Source: Pararhizobium mangrovi
Lineage (GTDB): Bacteria > Pseudomonadota > Alphaproteobacteria > Rhizobiales > Rhizobiaceae
NCBI RefSeq assembly: GCF_006516965.1
Contig: NZ_VHLH01000001.1
Location: 186,001-250,000 of the forward strand
Direction of reading: 5' to 3'
DNA length: 64,000 nucleotides
Part shown: piece by piece, positions 18,189-27,581 of the stretch
How positions within the stretch are numbered: position 1 is the first letter of the stretch
Layout: each line of letters opens with the position of its first letter
Translations under genes and position numbers: made by a program
Notes under the pieces: generated by a model
Told to the model about the DNA's origin: nothing
Seen by the model: the letters and a program-made list of their open reading frames with translations, nothing else
Databases searched by the model: none

Positions 18189-19976
18189 ATGGATCCGAGC
18201 AAATTGCGTTCACGCGCCTGGTTCGACAACCCGGACAATCCCGACATGACGGCGCTCTATATCGAGCGCTACATGAATTTCGGCATCAGCCGGGAAGAAC
18301 TGCAGTCGGGCAAGCCGATCATCGCCATCGCGCAGACGGGCTCGGACCTCAGCCCCTGCAACCGGCACCATCTGGAACTGGCCAAGCGCGTGCGCGAGGG
18401 CATTCGCGAGGAGGGCGGCATTCCGCTCGAGTTCCCGGTGCATCCGATCCAGGAGACCGGCAAGCGCCCGACGGCCGCGCTCGACCGCAACCTTGCCTAT
18501 CTCGGGCTCGTCGAACTGCTCTACGGCTATCCGATCGACGGCGTCGTGCTGACGATCGGTTGCGACAAGACGACACCCGCCTGCCTGATGGCGGCGGCGA
18601 CGGTGAACATTCCCGCCATCGCGCTTTCCGTCGGGCCGATGCTGAACGGCTGGTTCCGTGGCCAGCGCACCGGTTCCGGCACGATCGTGTGGAAGGCGCG
18701 CGAGATGATGGCCGCCAGCGAGATCGACTATGCGGGCTTCGTGGAACTCGTCGCCTCGTCCGCGCCGTCGACGGGCTACTGCAACACGATGGGCACGGCG
18801 ACGACGATGAACTCGCTCGCCGAAGCGCTCGGCATGCAGCTTCCGGGCTCGGCGGCGATCCCGGCACCCTATCGTGACCGGCAGGAAATGGCTTGGCGCA
18901 CGGGCAAGCGGATCGTCGGCATGGTGGAGGAGGATCTGAAGCCTTCCGACATCCTGTCGCGCGAATCCTTCGTCAACGCGATCCGCGTGAATTCGGCGAT
19001 CGGCGGCTCGACCAACGCGCCGATCCATCTGAACGCGCTCGCGCGCCACGTCGGCGTGGAGCTTTCCATCGACGACTGGCAGACCGAGGGCGAGGACATT
19101 CCGCTGCTCGTCAATCTGCAGCCGGCCGGCGAATATCTCGGCGAGGACTACTACCATGCCGGCGGCGTGCCGGCCGTGGTCAACCAGCTCATCGGCCAGG
19201 GGCTGATCCATGTGGACGCGAAGACGGTCTCCGGCCGCTCGATCGGCGAGAACTGCCGCGGCGTGGAGATCGTCGACGAGAACGTGATCCGCCCCTACGA
19301 CCGACCGCTGAAGGAGCGCGCCGGGTTCCGTGTGCTCAAGGGCAACCTCTTCTCTTCGGCGATCATGAAGATGAGCGTGATCTCGCCGGAGTTCCACGAG
19401 CGCTACCTGACGAACCCCGACGATCCATATGCCTTCGAGGGCAGGGCGATCGTCTTCGACGGGCCGGAGGACTACCACGCGCGCATCGACGATCCGAAGC
19501 TCGAGATCGACACGAGTTCGGTGCTCTTCATGCGCGGGGCGGGGCCGATCGGCTATCCGGGCGCGGCGGAAGTCGTGAACATGCGGGCACCGGACTACTT
19601 GATCAAGAAGGGCGTCCATTCGTTGCCCTGCATCGGCGACGGGCGGCAATCGGGAACGTCGGGCAGCCCGTCGATTCTCAACGCCTCGCCGGAGGCGGCC
19701 GCCGGCGGAGGGCTGGCTCTCCTCATGACGGGCGATCGCGTGCGCATCGACCTGAAGAAATGCACGGCGGACATCCTGATTTCCGACGCGGAACTGGAAG
19801 AACGCCGTACTGCGCTCGAGGGGAAGGGCGGGTATCCCTTCCCCGAACACCAGACGCCGTGGCAGGAGATCCAGCGCGCCATCGTCGGCCAGATGGAAAC
19901 CGGCGCCGTACTCGAACCGGCGGTCGCCTATCAGCGCATCGCCCAGACCAAGGGTATTCCGCGCGACAATCACTGA
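18189..19976 (+). CDS. IlvD/Edd-family sugar-acid dehydratase
   Basis: A 595-residue Fe-S dehydratase. Motifs are [20 protein letters not shown] at the N-terminus, [13 protein letters not shown]-like [14 protein letters not shown] (first cluster Cys), [14 protein letters not shown] (second Cys), [20 protein letters not shown] (third Cys), GSTNAPIH, and the C-terminal [20 protein letters not shown]. The whole is close to what I recall of Caulobacter xylonate dehydratase and rhizobial L-arabinonate dehydratase, even to the final R-x-N-H, so it is a pentonate/hexonate dehydratase rather than the branched-chain IlvD. The start ATG 18189 follows GGAGG; the open frame extends upstream without resemblance. 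No sugar-acid pathway partner is adjacent. Confidence 0.88.
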   Translation: MDPSKLRSRAWFDNPDNPDMTALYIERYMNFGISREELQSGKPIIAIAQTGSDLSPCNRHHLELAKRVREGIREEGGIPLEFPVHPIQETGKRPTAALDRNLAYLGLVELLYGYPIDGVVLTIGCDKTTPACLMAAATVNIPAIALSVGPMLNGWFRGQRTGSGTIVWKAREMMAASEIDYAGFVELVASSAPSTGYCNTMGTATTMNSLAEALGMQLPGSAAIPAPYRDRQEMAWRTGKRIVGMVEEDLKPSDILSRESFVNAIRVNSAIGGSTNAPIHLNALARHVGVELSIDDWQTEGEDIPLLVNLQPAGEYLGEDYYHAGGVPAVVNQLIGQGLIHVDAKTVSGRSIGENCRGVEIVDENVIRPYDRPLKERAGFRVLKGNLFSSAIMKMSVISPEFHERYLTNPDDPYAFEGRAIVFDGPEDYHARIDDPKLEIDTSSVLFMRGAGPIGYPGAAEVVNMRAPDYLIKKGVHSLPCIGDGRQSGTSGSPSILNASPEAAAGGGLALLMTGDRVRIDLKKCTADILISDAELEERRTALEGKGGYPFPEHQTPWQEIQRAIVGQMETGAVLEPAVAYQRIAQTKGIPRDNH

Positions 19977-20166
19977 GGATGTGTTTGACGCGTGTCGACT
20001 GTGACCGACGGCGTGCGTGCGGCACGTTTCGCCGCCGGTAACGCTGGTGCCGGTCGGCCGTACGGCATGCGGGGGTCGACATGCCGTCGCACCCGCGCCA
20101 ACGAGGGAACCATCACGGGTTTCGGCGGGTTCGCCGGACGATCCGCCTTCCGGGACGCGCCGTGCC

Positions 20167-20655
20167 ATGACCGTCATCCACGCCCTGATCGGGACCGACG
20201 CCCACCACATCCTATGGTGGCAGGAATGCGTGCGCGCGGTGCTCGCCTTCGTGCTCGGCCTGGCGATGATCCGGTTGCTTGGTCGGCGTGCCTTCGGCGA
20301 GCAGACGCCGCTCGACATCCTCGTCGCGGTCATCATGGGATCGAACCTCAGCCGCGCCATGACGGCCAACGCCGCGTTCTTTCCGACCATCGCCGCAAGC
20401 TTCGTGCTGCTCCTGGTCTACTGGCTCTTCGCACACGCAGCGGCGCGCTGGCATCCCCTCGGCTTCATCATCAAGGGTACGTCCGTAACGCTGGTAAGTG
20501 ACGGCGAACTCGACCGTGGGGCGATGCGACGGCATGGGGTGAGCGAGGCGGATCTCGCCGAGGCGGCACGGCGTAGCGCGATCGCTGGCGTCGACGAGTT
20601 GCACGAGGCCAGGCTGGAGCGCAGCGGCAAGATCTCAGTGATCCCGCGGTCGTAG
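20167..20655 (+). CDS. YetF/DUF421-family membrane protein
   Basis: A 162-residue protein: hydrophobic helices at about residues 20-38 (ECVRAVLAFVLGLAMIRLLG) and two more at ~50-90, then a C-terminal soluble domain (SVTLVSDGELDRGAMRRHGV, SEADLAEAARRSAIAGVDEL). The order FGEQTPLDILVAVIMGSNLSRA then the soluble part with LxxxRRxG matches YetF (DUF421), whose function is poorly known; the Bacillus YetF-type proteins sit at the membrane. The ATG 20167 start is from the family pattern. Monocistronic in appearance. Confidence 0.78.
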   Translation: MTVIHALIGTDAHHILWWQECVRAVLAFVLGLAMIRLLGRRAFGEQTPLDILVAVIMGSNLSRAMTANAAFFPTIAASFVLLLVYWLFAHAAARWHPLGFIIKGTSVTLVSDGELDRGAMRRHGVSEADLAEAARRSAIAGVDELHEARLERSGKISVIPRS

Positions 20656-21306
20656 AGCGGTCTATCCTTCGTCGGAATGGCCGACAATGTCGCTTTCGCG
20701 CGGCATTGGAATCGGAAACGGTCGAAAGGACGGCCAACGCTTTTCACCGTTGTCCTGGGGCTCGACCCGAGGATCCGACCCCGTCGGAATACGCGCGGCG
20801 TATCGGATCGAGTTCGGGCGGTAGGGCACTGCGGGCACCCGATACTGCAATCGTGGTGAGGGGTGATTGGATCCTCGGGTCAAGCCCGAGGATGACGTTC
20901 GTGGGTGGGGATGATGTCGTGAAGATCGAGAGCGTAAGGCGGTTGTCTTCGGAACCGGTGCGTGTTTTCCACGGAGAATAAACGGTTCTTATGCGCCACG
21001 GCTTTCGGCAGGACGCGGGGTGGACCGGCGAGCCCGTGCGTGCGGCGGACGAACGCATCGCGGGCTCATCTTCGCTTTCTGCCCGGCCGGCGGCGATCCG
21101 GCACGATGCGCATGGTGCGCGGATTGCCTTTTCGCGGGTCGAGCGGCATGATCGGACACGGCGCGTCCGTATGCGGCGGAATCGCGCCTACCGGCCGCGG
21201 GACGCGTGCGCCGCGTCACATTGCCTTCCCCACTAGGCGCTTAGCCGGCCGGAGGCTAGGTTCCGACCGAACGCGACCAGGCCGAACGCGACGGGGCACG
21301 ACACGC
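20656..21306. other. Intergenic region with one palindromic element
   Basis: About 650 bp. A 'tcctcgggctcgacccgagg' element occupies 20752-20897. The rest carries open frames on both strands with no family resemblance; the long frame entering from the left is an upstream extension of the MFS gene frame and is not taken as coding. Confidence 0.45.
20752..20897. repeat. Palindrome-ended dispersed element, copy 1
   Basis: About 146 bp bounded by inverted ends built on GGGCTCGACCCGAGGATC at left and ATCCTCGGGTC-AGCCCGAGGATGACG at right. The interior (GACCCCGT-GG-ATACG-GCGGCGT, GGGCACTGCGGGCACCCGATACT) matches copy 3 at 62014-62146. Confidence 0.75.
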
Positions 21307-22656
21307 ATGGACAAGCAGGAATCACGCGCGGCGGGTACGTTGGCGGCGGTCTTTTCGGTCCGCCTCCTCGGGCTCTTCATGATCTACCCGGTCTTCGCCG
21401 ACTACGCGCAGGGCCTGCAGGGCGCGACGGCCTATACGATCGGGCTCGCGCTCGGCATTTACGGGCTGAGCCAGGGGCTGCTGCAGATCCCGTTCGGGCT
21501 GATCTCGGACCGGGTGGGGCGCAAGTCGATGATCGTGCTCGGCTTCGTGCTGTTCATCATCGGCAGCGTGATCGCGGCGCTCTCCGGCTCGATCTGGGGC
21601 GTGGTCGTCGGGCGCGTGCTGCAGGGGGCGGGCGCCGTCGGTTCCGTCATCCTCGCGCTGGTCGCGGATCTGACGAGCGAGGACAACCGCACCAAGGCGA
21701 TGGCGACGGTCGGCATCACGATCGGCGTCGCCTTCATGGTGGCCGTGGTCGCCGGACCGATCGCTGCGAGCCTGATCGGCGTTTCCGGCATCTTCTGGCT
21801 GATGGCGGTCCTCGGCTTCGTCGGCATCGCAATCACGCTCTTCATGGTGCCGCAGCCCGAGGCGAGCGTCTCGCACCGCGACGCGCAGGCCGTGCCGGCG
21901 ATGCTCGGGCGGGTCCTGAAAGATCCGGAACTGCTGAGGCTCGATTTTGGCATCTTCGCGCTGCACGCCATGCTGACGGCGAGCTTCCTCGTCGTGCCGG
22001 ACCTTCTCGATCGCTCGCTCGGCCTGACGGCGCACAACCAGTGGATCGTCTACCTTCCGGTGCTGGTCGTCTCGGTGGTCGTCATGGTGCCGGCGATCAT
22101 CGTCGCGGAGAAGTACCGGCACATGAAGGGCGTGCTCGTCGCCGCAATCGCCGCGATGGCGGTTGCGGAAATCGTGCTGATGCTCGCGGGAACGAACGTC
22201 GCCGGGCTGCTGATCGCGTTGACGGTGTTCTTCGCCGGCTTCAACGTCATGGAGGCGAGCCTGCCTTCGCTGGTGACGAAGACGGCGCCGGCACTTGCCA
22301 AGGGCACGGCGTCGGGCGTCTATTCGTCCTCGCAGTTCATCGGCATCTTCATGGGTGGCGTCTTCGGCGGCTGGGCGCACAAGGTCGCCGGCGATCCGGC
22401 CGTGTTCGCGCTGTCGGCGGCCGTGGCGCTGGTATGGCTCGGGCTCGCCGTGACGATGCGCCAGCCGAGCTACCTCTCGACGCGTCTCGTGCGCATCGAC
22501 GGGACGGGCGACACGGAAAAGCTCGCCGAGCGGCTGCGCCAGGTGCCGGGCGTCGCCGAGGCGGTGGTGATCGCCGAGGAGAAGCTCGCCTATCTCAAGG
22601 TCGATTCGCGCGCCTACGATCAGGAGGCCGCGGTTTCCGCGACCCAGGCCGCCTGA
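21307..22656 (+). CDS. MFS transporter, YajR-like
   Basis: A 449-residue major facilitator with 12 predicted helices. The intracellular loop signature GLISDRVGRKSMIVLG (between TM2 and TM3) and RVLQGAGAVGSVILALVADL (TM4) are standard drug:H+ antiporter-type motifs. After TM12 the last ~60 residues (STRLVRIDGTGDTEKLAERL to the LAYLKVDSRA segment) form a small beta-alpha-beta ferredoxin-like domain like the YAM domain of E. coli YajR. The substrate is unknown. Start ATG 21307 chosen because MDKQESRAAGTL begins just before TM1. The gene is convergent with the GH5 gene, 11 bp apart. Confidence 0.85.
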   Translation: MDKQESRAAGTLAAVFSVRLLGLFMIYPVFADYAQGLQGATAYTIGLALGIYGLSQGLLQIPFGLISDRVGRKSMIVLGFVLFIIGSVIAALSGSIWGVVVGRVLQGAGAVGSVILALVADLTSEDNRTKAMATVGITIGVAFMVAVVAGPIAASLIGVSGIFWLMAVLGFVGIAITLFMVPQPEASVSHRDAQAVPAMLGRVLKDPELLRLDFGIFALHAMLTASFLVVPDLLDRSLGLTAHNQWIVYLPVLVVSVVVMVPAIIVAEKYRHMKGVLVAAIAAMAVAEIVLMLAGTNVAGLLIALTVFFAGFNVMEASLPSLVTKTAPALAKGTASGVYSSSQFIGIFMGGVFGGWAHKVAGDPAVFALSAAVALVWLGLAVTMRQPSYLSTRLVRIDGTGDTEKLAERLRQVPGVAEAVVIAEEKLAYLKVDSRAYDQEAAVSATQAA

Positions 22657-22667
22657 GTAGGCCGGCT

Positions 22668-23825
22668 TCAGGCGTTCGGCAGCAGGGCTTTGACGACGGC
22701 CCGATCGAAGCCTTCCGGCGACCGGCGGTCCTCTATGAAGCCGAAGCCCTGATCGAGTTCCCAATACGTCCAGCCGATGCCGTGCCTTTCGGCCGCCCGC
22801 CTTACGGCGCGGATCCAGGCGGTTCGGCTTTTCTCGTCGGCGCAGAAGTCGAGAACGCCGAACTCGTTCAGGATCACCGTCTGGCCGTGGCGTTCGGACC
22901 AGTTCGAAAGGCCCGCGAAATCGCTCTCGATCGCGCTTGGCGTCCAAGGGTCCGAAAACGCGTCGTTCAGCATCTTCAGGGCCTTCGCGTCGTCGTTTGC
23001 CTTCAACTCGCGAGCGAGCGCTTCCACGCGCGGATCGTCCCGGCGCGCGGGGAAGGGCAGGTTTTTCAGGCGGGCAAGCGGTGAATCGTTCCAGCTCTCG
23101 CACTGATGCGTAAAGGCCATCGGCGAATAGTAGTGCGCGGCGGCGACCGCGTTGTCGTCGGCGAGCGGCGGCGTGCCGTCGAATTCCCAGACGCCCTGAT
23201 ACCGCGCCGGACCCCAGATCAGCGTATGGTACGGGCATTGCGCGCGGATCGCCTTGGCGAGCGCGTCGCGCAGGGCGAGCCAGGCGTCGGGCTCCATCGG
23301 CGGCTCGTTCAGCAGTTCGGCCGCGACCTTGCCGGCGGGAAATTCGGCGACGACCGGAGCGAGCGCGCGCCATGCCGAGCGGACCATGTCGGCACCGCGT
23401 TTCGGGTCGTTCTCGAGCGCATCCGAGAGCGCGCCGGAAGGGTGCAGGTCGGCGGATACGGTGTAGCCCGCGTGGGTAAGAAGGCCGAGTGCGCCGCGAA
23501 CCCGCGTGGCGGCATCCGAGGCCTTGCTGCCGCCCGCCGCGAACGGATTGCCGTCGATCGGCAGGCGAATCGAGCGGAAGCCGAAACGGGCGAGCTTTTC
23601 GAGCACGGGCCGGCTCGGTGCCTTGCCTTCATCCGTATCCGTCCATCCGGGCAGATTGAAGCCGTGCGAGGGGGCAAGGGGCTTGCCGGCCGCCGAGGCT
23701 CGGGCTGCCGTCAGCAGCGGTGCGCCGGCCGCGGCGAGCGCGAGCGTGGTGAAACGCCGGCGGTCGAGCGTGGGGAAGGCGCGCGTTTGGGCCAACGGAT
23801 CAGCCCAGTCCATGCCCTTGGCCAC
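22668..23825 (-). CDS. Tat-exported GH5-family glycoside hydrolase
   Basis: A 385-residue endoglucanase-like enzyme. The twin-arginine signal LDRRRFTTLALAAAGAPLLT (residues ~20-45) indicates folded export. The (beta/alpha)8 domain has GFRSIRLPID, the acid/base Glu in AAELLNEPP, HYYSPMAFTHQ, the nucleophile Glu in VILNEFGV and WTYWELDQGFG. GH5 cellulases sit in many alphaproteobacterial exopolysaccharide clusters, where they trim or help release polymer. It overlaps the 3' end of the upstream chain-length gene by 26 bp and is probably co-transcribed with it. Confidence 0.85.
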   Translation of the reverse strand: MAKGMDWADPLAQTRAFPTLDRRRFTTLALAAAGAPLLTAARASAAGKPLAPSHGFNLPGWTDTDEGKAPSRPVLEKLARFGFRSIRLPIDGNPFAAGGSKASDAATRVRGALGLLTHAGYTVSADLHPSGALSDALENDPKRGADMVRSAWRALAPVVAEFPAGKVAAELLNEPPMEPDAWLALRDALAKAIRAQCPYHTLIWGPARYQGVWEFDGTPPLADDNAVAAAHYYSPMAFTHQCESWNDSPLARLKNLPFPARRDDPRVEALARELKANDDAKALKMLNDAFSDPWTPSAIESDFAGLSNWSERHGQTVILNEFGVLDFCADEKSRTAWIRAVRRAAERHGIGWTYWELDQGFGFIEDRRSPEGFDRAVVKALLPNA

Positions 23826-26043
23826 CGGCGCGGCGTTCGTCGTCCTTTCCGGAGGAGACGAGGCGCGGGCGGAAGCCGGAATGGTCGCCGGCGTCGCTGC
23901 GTTCGACGACGATCACCGCGCGCTGCGGACCGGTGCCATCGTCGTCGCGCGCGCCGAGATCGTCGGCTGCCCGCTCTTTCGCGGTGGTCGAGGCGAAGGC
24001 GGTGATCGCGAGATCCGAGATCGCCTCGATGCGCGCGAAGCTCTCGTCGCGCGAGGAGGTGGACGCGGCGACGATGACGACGAAGTCGAAGTCGTTGCCG
24101 ATCTGATCCAGCAATGCGTGGATATCGTGATAGCCTTCGGTGCCTTCCGCGTCGCGGGCGAGCACGATGGTCTCGAGGCCGCTCGCCTGATCCGTGAAGA
24201 TTGCCGTTCCGCGGCGCGCCGAAATGGACGAGGCGGCGCCGGGCTGGTCGTCGTCGGCGGCGACCTCCACGACGAGCACGCGCTCGTCGAGCTGGCGCAG
24301 GCCGAGGCCGACGAGGGCGGCGGCGAGCTTGTGCTCGGACCCTTCGACGAGCGGGGCGACGGACAGCACGAAGGGTTCGGCGTGATCGTCGAGCCGGCCG
24401 AGGATGCGGCGCAGGAGCCGCAGCACCTGGAGCGAGGTTTCCGACTGCTCGGAACCGGCAAGCTCGCGGCGCAGCGTGCGGATGCCGGTGCGCGCCGAGG
24501 CCGTCGCTGCGATCGGCAGCGTATAGACGCCGAGATCGGCGATGGCTTCGCCGGCCGTTCGCTCGTTTGCGACCGCCGGTGCGGCAAGGGCCGGCGCGGC
24601 GGTGGAGACGGCGAGCGCATGGCGGGCATCGCCCTCCCGCCAGCCGCTCGGCGTCGTTTCCGGGCCGGATGCCCTCGCCATTTCGCCGTGGTCGCCCTTC
24701 GGCCCGAGAAGCAGGGCGAGGCTGCAGCCGGCCAGAAGGCCGAGCACGCCGCTGACGGGCAGGATCAGCCCCGTCTTCGGCCATGTCGGCGAAACGGGCG
24801 GTGCCGCGCTTTCGATGACGCGCACCTGCGAAAGCTGCATGCCCTTGAGCTGCGAGGTCTGCTGCGAGCGCTGCAGGAAATCGTCGAGGACGCTGCGCGA
24901 GGCGTCGGCGTTGCGCTGGAGTTCGCGCAGCTTCACGCGGTCGAGGTTTGCCGTGTCGGTCTGCGCGCGCAACTCGGAAAGCTGTGCCTTCAGCTTGTCG
25001 ACGTTCGTGGCGGCAAGGTCGCGATCGGCCTTGAGCTTGCGCGTGATGCGCTCGGCTTCCTGCGAGGCGAGCCCTTCTACCTTGGAGAGCTGGGCCCGCA
25101 GGCGGCGCACGCGCGGGTGGCGGTCGCCGTAGTTCGAGCGCGCGTTCGCCAGCGCCGTGGATGCGCTGTTGTACTGCTGGCGAAGGGTCTGGGCGGTCGG
25201 CGAATCGAGGATGTCGGCGAGCTTGCCGAGGTCTTCCGGCGAATGCCCCGCATCGAGCGCCTGCTGGTAGCGGTCGCTCGCCTGGTCCGCACGGTCGCGG
25301 GCGTTGCCGAGGCGGGTCGTGAGCTGGTCGATGCGCGACTGCAGGGTGCCGCCGGAGTCCGGATCGTAGAGGTCGTGCTTGTCCTTGAAGTCCTGGACCT
25401 TGCGGTCGGCGTCGGCGACGTTGCCCTGAAGACCCTTGATCTTCGTATCGAGGAAGCGGGTGACTTCGCTGTTGGCCGTCTGCTGTTCGCTCTCGAGGGA
25501 AGCCTTGTAGCGCGCGACGATGGCATTGGCGACCGCGGCGGCACGTTCGGGTACGAGCGAGGAGACGGACACGTCGATGACGTAGGTCAGCCCCTCGCGG
25601 TTGACCGTGACGTGATCGCGGAAATTCTGGAAGGCGGCGGCCTTGGAAACCGGTTCCGGCTGCGAATAGAGGCTCTCGATCTTCGCCTTCAGGCCGCGAT
25701 CGGTGTATTCAGGTGCATCCGCGAGCCCTTGTGCGTCGAAGACCTTCTTCAGGAGGTCGCGCGAACCGATAACGGATACTTGGCTGGCGATCTGTGCGCT
25801 GTCGGCGCCGAAGCCCGGCAGGACGCCGTCGAAATTGGTCGCCTTGGAACTGCGCGGATCGACGAGGATCGAGGCGTTGGCGGTGTAGATCGGCGGCGTC
25901 AGCGCGACGTAGGCGACGGCCACGGCGACGAGTGCCACGATCGTCGCCAGGACGAGAAGCTTGCGCTGCCACAGCGTACGGACGAGGGCACGAACGTCGA
26001 GGAGTGGCGGCAGGCCGTGATCGGTCCGGCTGGTATCGGTCAT
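23800..26043 (-). CDS. Wzc/ExoP-like polysaccharide co-polymerase, P-loop degenerate
   Basis: A 747-residue inner-membrane protein that controls exopolysaccharide chain length and export. TM1 is at about 28-50 (KLLVLATIVALVAVAVAYVA), followed by the Wzz domain (PPIYTANASILVDP), a long periplasmic coiled coil (residues ~200-420) and TM2 (TGLILPVSGVLGLLAGCSLA). The cytoplasmic part aligns with the BY-kinase fold but the Walker A site reads VEGSEHKLAAAL instead of GxGKST, Walker B is VVEVAADDD, and there is no Tyr-rich tail. It is therefore probably not a kinase. The start ATG 26043 (MTDTSRTDHGLP) is the family-like one. It is divergent from the flippase gene. Confidence 0.85.
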   Translation of the reverse strand: MTDTSRTDHGLPPLLDVRALVRTLWQRKLLVLATIVALVAVAVAYVALTPPIYTANASILVDPRSSKATNFDGVLPGFGADSAQIASQVSVIGSRDLLKKVFDAQGLADAPEYTDRGLKAKIESLYSQPEPVSKAAAFQNFRDHVTVNREGLTYVIDVSVSSLVPERAAAVANAIVARYKASLESEQQTANSEVTRFLDTKIKGLQGNVADADRKVQDFKDKHDLYDPDSGGTLQSRIDQLTTRLGNARDRADQASDRYQQALDAGHSPEDLGKLADILDSPTAQTLRQQYNSASTALANARSNYGDRHPRVRRLRAQLSKVEGLASQEAERITRKLKADRDLAATNVDKLKAQLSELRAQTDTANLDRVKLRELQRNADASRSVLDDFLQRSQQTSQLKGMQLSQVRVIESAAPPVSPTWPKTGLILPVSGVLGLLAGCSLALLLGPKGDHGEMARASGPETTPSGWREGDARHALAVSTAAPALAAPAVANERTAGEAIADLGVYTLPIAATASARTGIRTLRRELAGSEQSETSLQVLRLLRRILGRLDDHAEPFVLSVAPLVEGSEHKLAAALVGLGLRQLDERVLVVEVAADDDQPGAASSISARRGTAIFTDQASGLETIVLARDAEGTEGYHDIHALLDQIGNDFDFVVIVAASTSSRDESFARIEAISDLAITAFASTTAKERAADDLGARDDDGTGPQRAVIVVERSDAGDHSGFRPRLVSSGKDDERRAGGQGHGLG

Positions 26044-26162
26044 GGTCGCTTTCCCTGCGCACTGCGCTTGCCCGGCATGCGCGGCGCTGCAGGCGACCGG
26101 CATGAAACGGGACGAATGCACCCTTCCTACAACCGATCCGTTTAAAGAGACTTTACCCGATC

Positions 26163-27581
26163 GTGCCTACAGTACGGGGCAAAACGAAAAGGGCGGGCAC
26201 CGACGTGGCTTCGATCGTCGACATCGTGACAGGAAAGACGCCGCTCGGCGCGCTGATGCGGGGCGGGGCGCTTGCCGGTGCCATCAAGCTTTCCAGCGCC
26301 GGCCTTTCCTTCCTGATGTTCGCGGCGATCGCCATGGCGATGGATCCCCGACAGTTCGGCCTGTTCAGCGCGACCTTCGCGGGCGCGAGCCTCGTCTCCT
26401 TCTTCGCAAGCATCGGCCAGCAGTCGACGGTCCTGCGCTTCTGGCCGCAATATGCCGAAACGGGCGACCTTCCATCGGCGCATGCCTTCATGGCACGCGC
26501 GATCGCCGTCGCATTCGCAGGCTCGCTCATCGCCGCACTCCTGACGTTCGCCGTCGGCTTCGTACCGTGGATCGGGTCGGATACGCCGGAATGGCGTTCG
26601 CTCTGCATGACGGCGGGGCTGCTCGGCTTTGCGCTTTCCTGGTCGGAATTTCTCTCGGGCGCGCTGCGCTCGAAGAGCGTGCTGGTCTTCGCGCTCCTGC
26701 CGCGCGACGTGATCTGGCGCGCCGTGGTCATCGCGCTGGTGGCGGCCGGCGCCGGCATGGGCATGCACCTTCATGCGGCGACGATCACGCTCGTCGCCGG
26801 GACGACGCTTCTCCTCGTCACGTTGCCGCAGACGGTGCAGCTCCTCGCGCAGACCGTGCGGGCGGATCGGGGCACGCTTTCGCCCGGTCAGCGGCGCGAG
26901 TTCACGCAGGTGACGCTCGGCCTGTGGGGCGCGACGTCGCTTCCCGCGGGCCTCGGGCAGGTATCGACGCTGCTCGTGGCAGCGATCCTCGGCCCCACGC
27001 TCGCCGGCCCGATCTTCGTTGCCGAACGCACGACGCGGCTCGCCGCGCTTGCCCTTTCCGGCATCAATCAGGCGCTCGCACCGCAGATTTCCGCTTCCTT
27101 CTACGGCGGCGATCGCGAGCATCTGCAGAAAATTTCAGGGCTCACCGCGCTCGGCGGCTTCGCCGTGGCGGCGGCGACGCTGGTTGTCTTCGTCTTCTTC
27201 GGCCGGTTCGTGCTGGCGATCTTCGATCCGTCCTACGCCACGGCGACGATGCACGCCGTACTCGTGCTCTTCGCGCTCGGGACCGCCGTGGCGACTGCCT
27301 GCGGACCCGTGAACCTCGTCATGCAGCTCACCGGCCTGCAGGGGACCCTCCTCAACCTGGTGGTGGTCGCGAACCTCGTCGGGCTTGCGGCAACGGCGCT
27401 CGGGACCTGGCTTTTCGGGCCGCTCGGGGCAGCCGCCACCATGGGCGCGACGGTCGCCATCTGGAACGTCATCGCCGTCGTGCTTGCGCGAAGGGCGATC
27501 GGCGTCGACACCTCGCTCCTCGGTCTGTCGGGCTTCGTACGCCCGCCAGCCGAGGCGGCACATTGCGAGCGCAGCGCATGA
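26163..27581 (+). CDS. Wzx-like polysaccharide flippase
   Basis: A 472-residue MATE/MOP-superfamily membrane protein with 12-14 hydrophobic helices (for example LAGAIKLSSAGLSFLMFAAI and AMHAVLVLFALGTAVATACG) and the N-terminal FGLFSATFAGASLVSF. Such proteins flip undecaprenyl-linked repeat units to the periplasm. The frame starts at GTG 26163; GTG 26205, just before the first helix, is also possible. The stop codon overlaps the glycosyltransferase start in an ATGA. Confidence 0.82.
   Translation: MPTVRGKTKRAGTDVASIVDIVTGKTPLGALMRGGALAGAIKLSSAGLSFLMFAAIAMAMDPRQFGLFSATFAGASLVSFFASIGQQSTVLRFWPQYAETGDLPSAHAFMARAIAVAFAGSLIAALLTFAVGFVPWIGSDTPEWRSLCMTAGLLGFALSWSEFLSGALRSKSVLVFALLPRDVIWRAVVIALVAAGAGMGMHLHAATITLVAGTTLLLVTLPQTVQLLAQTVRADRGTLSPGQRREFTQVTLGLWGATSLPAGLGQVSTLLVAAILGPTLAGPIFVAERTTRLAALALSGINQALAPQISASFYGGDREHLQKISGLTALGGFAVAAATLVVFVFFGRFVLAIFDPSYATATMHAVLVLFALGTAVATACGPVNLVMQLTGLQGTLLNLVVVANLVGLAATALGTWLFGPLGAAATMGATVAIWNVIAVVLARRAIGVDTSLLGLSGFVRPPAEAAHCERSA

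Noticed and set aside
20962-21306. N-terminal extension of the MFS transporter
   Set aside because: Arg/Gly-rich, no resemblance, and the ATG at 21307 lies just before the first membrane helix.
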